Source: Thermotogae bacterium (GTDB lineage: Bacteria > Thermotogota > Thermotogae > Thermotogales > DSM-5069). From it: DNA of 9,051 nucleotides. Positions 6,356-9,051 of the stretch are shown piece after piece. The notes beneath the pieces were generated by a model, which was not told the origin of the DNA, searched no databases, and saw only the letters and a list, made by a program, of their open reading frames with translations. A program made the translations under genes and the position numbers. Position 1 is the first letter of the stretch, and every line of letters begins with the position of its first letter. The stretch spans positions 1 through 9,051 of the forward strand of contig QNAO01000022.1 of the NCBI GenBank assembly GCA_003641785.1. The letters run 5' to 3'.

Positions 6356-7863
6356 AGCACAAATATTGTGAAAACATCTTTTGATATAGCTATTCCTTTA
6401 ACTTGCTTATCTGCTGAAAGGAGGATTGCATTTTCCTTAATACATGTTTCGATAATTAAATCATCTCTTTGTTGTGATGTCAGATTTTTGAATCTTTCAG
6501 GATTGAATTCGCCTACTTCCTTGAGTTTAATTCTGCTAATCGAGGCAAACTTAGCTAGTCTTTCAAATTCTTTTTTTCCTCCTTTGGTATCACATTCGTA
6601 TCTAACTACGCCTGGTATTAGGATGGTGAAATCCTCAAAAAATCTACTTTTTTCAAGGTCTTTCCCAATTAATCCTCCACTTATTATGTTGCTATCTGGA
6701 ATTATAAATCCACAATAATACCGTAGAGTAAAATTGAGTTCTTTCAAAGGTTTTTTGCACTGGGGGCATCTAGCAATAAATCCTTTTTCATTGGTTGTAA
6801 AAAAGACGGCTTTTGAAATTGCACCACAAGATGGACAAACAATTGAGAGAACTCTTATGTCTAATTTACCCTCATCGAAACTTCTTTTAAAATCTTCGGA
6901 TAACAGCTCTTCTCTTATTGGAGGGGAGGCTTTTTTTACATTGCCTTTAGCCCTTTCAATTCTTCGTATCGGCGAAAAAGACTTTTTAATAAACCACGGC
7001 CATTCTTTGCCTGAAGCGTGCCATGCTTCAAGCCATTGCATCGTTTTTTTGTTTCCCGCATTTCCAGAACCCACGGAAAGATCATTTATTCTAAATGCTG
7101 GATCTTCATTAATTTTCTTTATAACAAATTCTCTACTCCTTTTCGCAAGTACAGAGGCAATTTTTGCTTCAAGATAGGTGTCATCGGACTTTTGGGAGAC
7201 TATTATTTCAGCGCCCTGCTTTTCTAAAAAAATTAGGAATCTCTTTAAAGTTGGTCCTACTCCATAATCATCAATCACAACTCTACACTTAGAGATGTCA
7301 ATTTTTCTGAAGAAGGAATCTAATATTCTCTGGTATACTATATCCATGATTTTGTTTAGATTGTATCTGTCCACATGCCAGGGCGGTATCTTTTCTTCAA
7401 GGAATTCTAATCCTTCGTTGATAAAAGAGGAGATTTTTCTGAAAACATCATCCCAATAGTCAAAAGTGTGAGATTTTTTCGTGTCTGCTGTGTTAACTAA
7501 CTCATATAGTGTGCGAAAAAGTTCAGCAGGAATAAGTACACCTACAAGATGTGTATGCCCAATGAGTTCTCCTTTACCTGTTTCATCAAGTCCTATTAAA
7601 AATTTTTTCGAAGGTGGAATAAAAATAGGTCCAACAATCTTGTCAACGTAATCCCAGGCTTGTTTAACTGCGGAATCTTCGGAATTTGAAGGGGTACTAT
7701 ATAAAGTTCCTTTCTTATAATAAGTAAATGTGCTATCCGAAAATTTTACTCGCCATATCTCAGAAGAAGAAACAGATCTTTCTTCTCCTCCCATTTGTAG
7801 CAAATACTCCTTGATTTTTTCTGCTTCTTCATTTTCTAAGTTTACCCACTTACGACCGCCCAT
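6352..7863 (-). CDS. RNase HIII fused to a zinc ribbon and a C-terminal PIN nuclease domain
   Basis: A 503-residue, apparently two-nuclease protein. Residues 1-80 resemble the TBP-like substrate-binding domain of RNase HIII (IWRVKFSDSTFTYYKKGTL, 36-54). Residues 86-297 are the RNase HII/HIII catalytic domain: DETGKGE (93-99), VVIDDYG (196-201), KSDDTYLEAKIASVLAKRSR (225-244) and a C-terminal SGNAGNKKTMQWL segment. It should cut RNA in RNA-DNA hybrids with divalent metal. A linker leads to CPSCG and CPQCK (Cys343, 346, 366, 369), a zinc ribbon. Residues about 383-503 fit a PIN domain with acidic residues Asp390 (PDSNII), Glu423, Asp467/468 and Asp485 (SADKQ), a family of single-strand RNA nucleases. 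Ordinary RNase HIII is about 300 residues. The ATG at 7863 has GGAGG 9 nt upstream; an ATG at 7911 would add 16 unlikely residues. An IS lies 57 bp upstream. The RNase H part is firm, the PIN part good. Confidence 0.87.
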   Translation of the reverse strand: MGGRKWVNLENEEAEKIKEYLLQMGGEERSVSSSEIWRVKFSDSTFTYYKKGTLYSTPSNSEDSAVKQAWDYVDKIVGPIFIPPSKKFLIGLDETGKGELIGHTHLVGVLIPAELFRTLYELVNTADTKKSHTFDYWDDVFRKISSFINEGLEFLEEKIPPWHVDRYNLNKIMDIVYQRILDSFFRKIDISKCRVVIDDYGVGPTLKRFLIFLEKQGAEIIVSQKSDDTYLEAKIASVLAKRSREFVIKKINEDPAFRINDLSVGSGNAGNKKTMQWLEAWHASGKEWPWFIKKSFSPIRRIERAKGNVKKASPPIREELLSEDFKRSFDEGKLDIRVLSIVCPSCGAISKAVFFTTNEKGFIARCPQCKKPLKELNFTLRYYCGFIIPDSNIISGGLIGKDLEKSRFFEDFTILIPGVVRYECDTKGGKKEFERLAKFASISRIKLKEVGEFNPERFKNLTSQQRDDLIIETCIKENAILLSADKQVKGIAISKDVFTIFVL

Positions 7864-7872
7864 TTTGTTTTT

Positions 7873-7877
7873 CCTCC
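7873..7877 (-). promoter_or_regulatory. Ribosome binding site fixing the RNase HIII-PIN start
   Basis: GGAGG on the minus strand, 9 nt before ATG 7863. The upstream ATG (7911) has no comparable site and lies only 10 bp from the IS end. Confidence 0.7.
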
Positions 7878-7920
7878 AAGTTTGTTCATAAACATAATTC
7901 AAAATTCCCAAACTATGCAG

Positions 7921-9051
7921 TTAGCTAAATGAACCCAGAAAGAGATGAGAAAAAGGCTTTGGGATTATGGACAAGCATACTAAACACGGCAAAGAGAGCT
8001 TTATCCAGATAATGTAATTCTACTTGCTGCTCAACGAATTCCCTGAATCCCACTTGGTCTTTGACATTCAAATAGTATCTCGCTATCATCATAGCTGTGA
8101 AATAGAGAGCCACGAGTTCAGCGTGCTTTTCAGTAGAACGCTGCGAATAAACCTGTGTTTTCAAACCCAATAGACCTTTCGTCTGCTTGAAGTACTCCTC
8201 CACGGTTTCTCTTTTACTGTAATGATCGAGTATTTCATACTCTGTCATATTCGTATCACTGCAAAGAATGATTCTCGTTTCTTGGCTGTTGTTGTCAATG
8301 ACTATTTTTACCTTTGCCTGGTAGCTTGGAACTTTCGCAATAAATGATGTAATGCCCTTTGTTTTCCTCTTGAGTTTTGAATGCAAAAAGCCCTTCCCAT
8401 CTATCACGACTTTTAGATTTGTTCTCAGCCTGCCAATTATGGTCGAAGCAGAATTGACAACCTTTGTAAATATCCTGCTGCACATGATGGCTCCATCTAC
8501 AAGAATAATGTTGTTATTAAGCTTCAAGCATTCAAGAATGGATATAAGCTGACCTGTGAAATCACCTTTTGTTCTTTCTTTGGTAATCAGAGGGAAGAAC
8601 AACCCATTCTTGACATACAGCACAGATGAAATAAGCGAGATACTGTTTATCACTTTCTCTGCTGTGGAAGAGTAATACTTACCAAGGTTCTCTATCTTTG
8701 AGCCATATCTCTCAATAACGGTTTCGTCCAATATGATGTATTTGGATTCAAGGCCATTATTGGAGAGAAAGTTTTGGATGAAATTCAACCTGCTGCCTGT
8801 GAGTTTCTCAGTGGTAACTCTGGTATTAGAGAGCATCCGAGATAGAGATGACTGAGAATGTCCCGTTTTCCTACCAATGGAGCTGAGGCTTTTGAAATGA
8901 GATATGGCAAGGCCTTTAGTATAATCGAGCAGTAGTGTTTTATGTTCAGACCTTGGAAAAGAAACCTCTTCACACATAGAATTTAGAGGTTGTGGTAGCT
9001 TAGTTGTGGGCATGGGAAACCTCCATTTGTTGTGTTTGGCTTCACAACTAA
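7921..9051 (-). mobile_element. IS4-type insertion sequence, about 1.13 kb
   Basis: A single-transposase element. The outer ends form a weak inverted repeat: the left end begins TTAGCTAAATGAACCC (7921), and the right end read inward from 9051 begins TTAGTTGTGAAGCC. These match as TTAG-T-TGAA-CC with a two-base gap. The transposase stop codon (7925-7927) lies within the left repeat. The flank beyond 9051 is not visible, so a target duplication cannot be checked. Exact ends are inferred from the short repeat and from where the window stops; they may be off by several bases. Confidence 0.6.
7925..9013 (-). CDS. IS4-family DDE transposase
   Basis: A 362-residue cut-and-paste transposase. The catalytic triad is visible: Asp96 in IILDETVIERYGSK (93-106), Asp173 in IILVDGAIMCSR (169-180), and Glu272. 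The IS4 signature Y-x2-R-x3-E-x6-K is exact at Tyr265, Arg268, Glu272 and Lys279. An N-terminal segment (about 35-65, SIGRKTGHSQSSLSRML) looks like a helix-turn-helix for end binding. The start ATG has GGAGG (9020-9024) 6 nt upstream. The frame is intact with no stops, so the element may be active. It reads in the same direction as the RNase HIII-PIN gene, and its stop lies only 4 bp from the proposed element end, leaving no room for an internal terminator. Confidence 0.92.
   Translation of the reverse strand: MPTTKLPQPLNSMCEEVSFPRSEHKTLLLDYTKGLAISHFKSLSSIGRKTGHSQSSLSRMLSNTRVTTEKLTGSRLNFIQNFLSNNGLESKYIILDETVIERYGSKIENLGKYYSSTAEKVINSISLISSVLYVKNGLFFPLITKERTKGDFTGQLISILECLKLNNNIILVDGAIMCSRIFTKVVNSASTIIGRLRTNLKVVIDGKGFLHSKLKRKTKGITSFIAKVPSYQAKVKIVIDNNSQETRIILCSDTNMTEYEILDHYSKRETVEEYFKQTKGLLGLKTQVYSQRSTEKHAELVALYFTAMMIARYYLNVKDQVGFREFVEQQVELHYLDKALFAVFSMLVHNPKAFFSSLSGFI

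Noticed and set aside
6352..6740. PIN domain as a VapC toxin with a neighbouring antitoxin
   Set aside because: The PIN segment is fused in frame to RNase HIII and zinc ribbon, and the 46-codon ORF does not resemble a VapB antitoxin.
6368..7177. Two plus-strand open frames (116 and 147 codons) opposite the RNase HIII-PIN gene
   Set aside because: The minus strand carries clear catalytic motifs through the whole interval; the plus frames have no family features.
1..9051. CRISPR array, tRNA or rRNA genes
   Set aside because: No regularly spaced direct repeats, no cloverleaf with a T-loop (GGTTCRA) and no rRNA-like stretch were seen on either strand.

Overview
This is an AT-rich bacterial window with strong Shine-Dalgarno sites (AGGAG/GGAGG type), frequent ATGA gene overlaps and GTG starts. 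These traits fit an anaerobic fermentative lineage such as Firmicutes, Thermotogae or Atribacterota; the sequence alone does not fix the taxon.

Left part (1-5975, + strand): a compact sugar-catabolic operon. In order it holds an FGGY sugar kinase (5' end cut by the window edge), a GntR/UTRA regulator, an RbsD-type pyranase, 3-hexulose-6-phosphate synthase (HPS), 6-phospho-3-hexuloisomerase (PHI), an aldo/keto reductase, a zinc alcohol dehydrogenase, and the first 51 codons of a KDPG-aldolase-like gene that then breaks off. HPS and PHI are the two signature enzymes of the ribulose monophosphate pathway. Here they sit among sugar kinase, mutarotase and polyol/sugar oxidoreductase genes, which suggests a pathway through a 3-hexulose 6-phosphate, or conversion between fructose 6-phosphate and ribulose 5-phosphate, rather than plain methylotrophy. 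The HPS gene appears to start at an ATA codon.

Middle (about 5965-6351): a broken junction. The truncated aldolase gene (+) meets, tail to tail, a truncated minus-strand gene. When one base of an A8 run is ignored, that gene reads as the N-terminal part of a PD-(D/E)XK-like nuclease. Between it and the next gene lies an unrecognised 46-codon minus-strand ORF.

Right part (6352-9051, - strand): a 503-codon protein that joins an RNase HIII (TBP-like N domain plus RNase H catalytic domain), a four-cysteine zinc ribbon and a C-terminal PIN nuclease domain. It is followed by the 46-codon ORF through an ATGA overlap, then by the nuclease remnant. This minus-strand group is the most unusual content of the window. 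An IS4-type insertion sequence lies directly upstream of it, about 57 bp before the RNase HIII start, in the same orientation. The window ends at what looks like the outer end of that IS. IS insertion on one side and a deletion-like junction on the other suggest a rearranged accessory segment.
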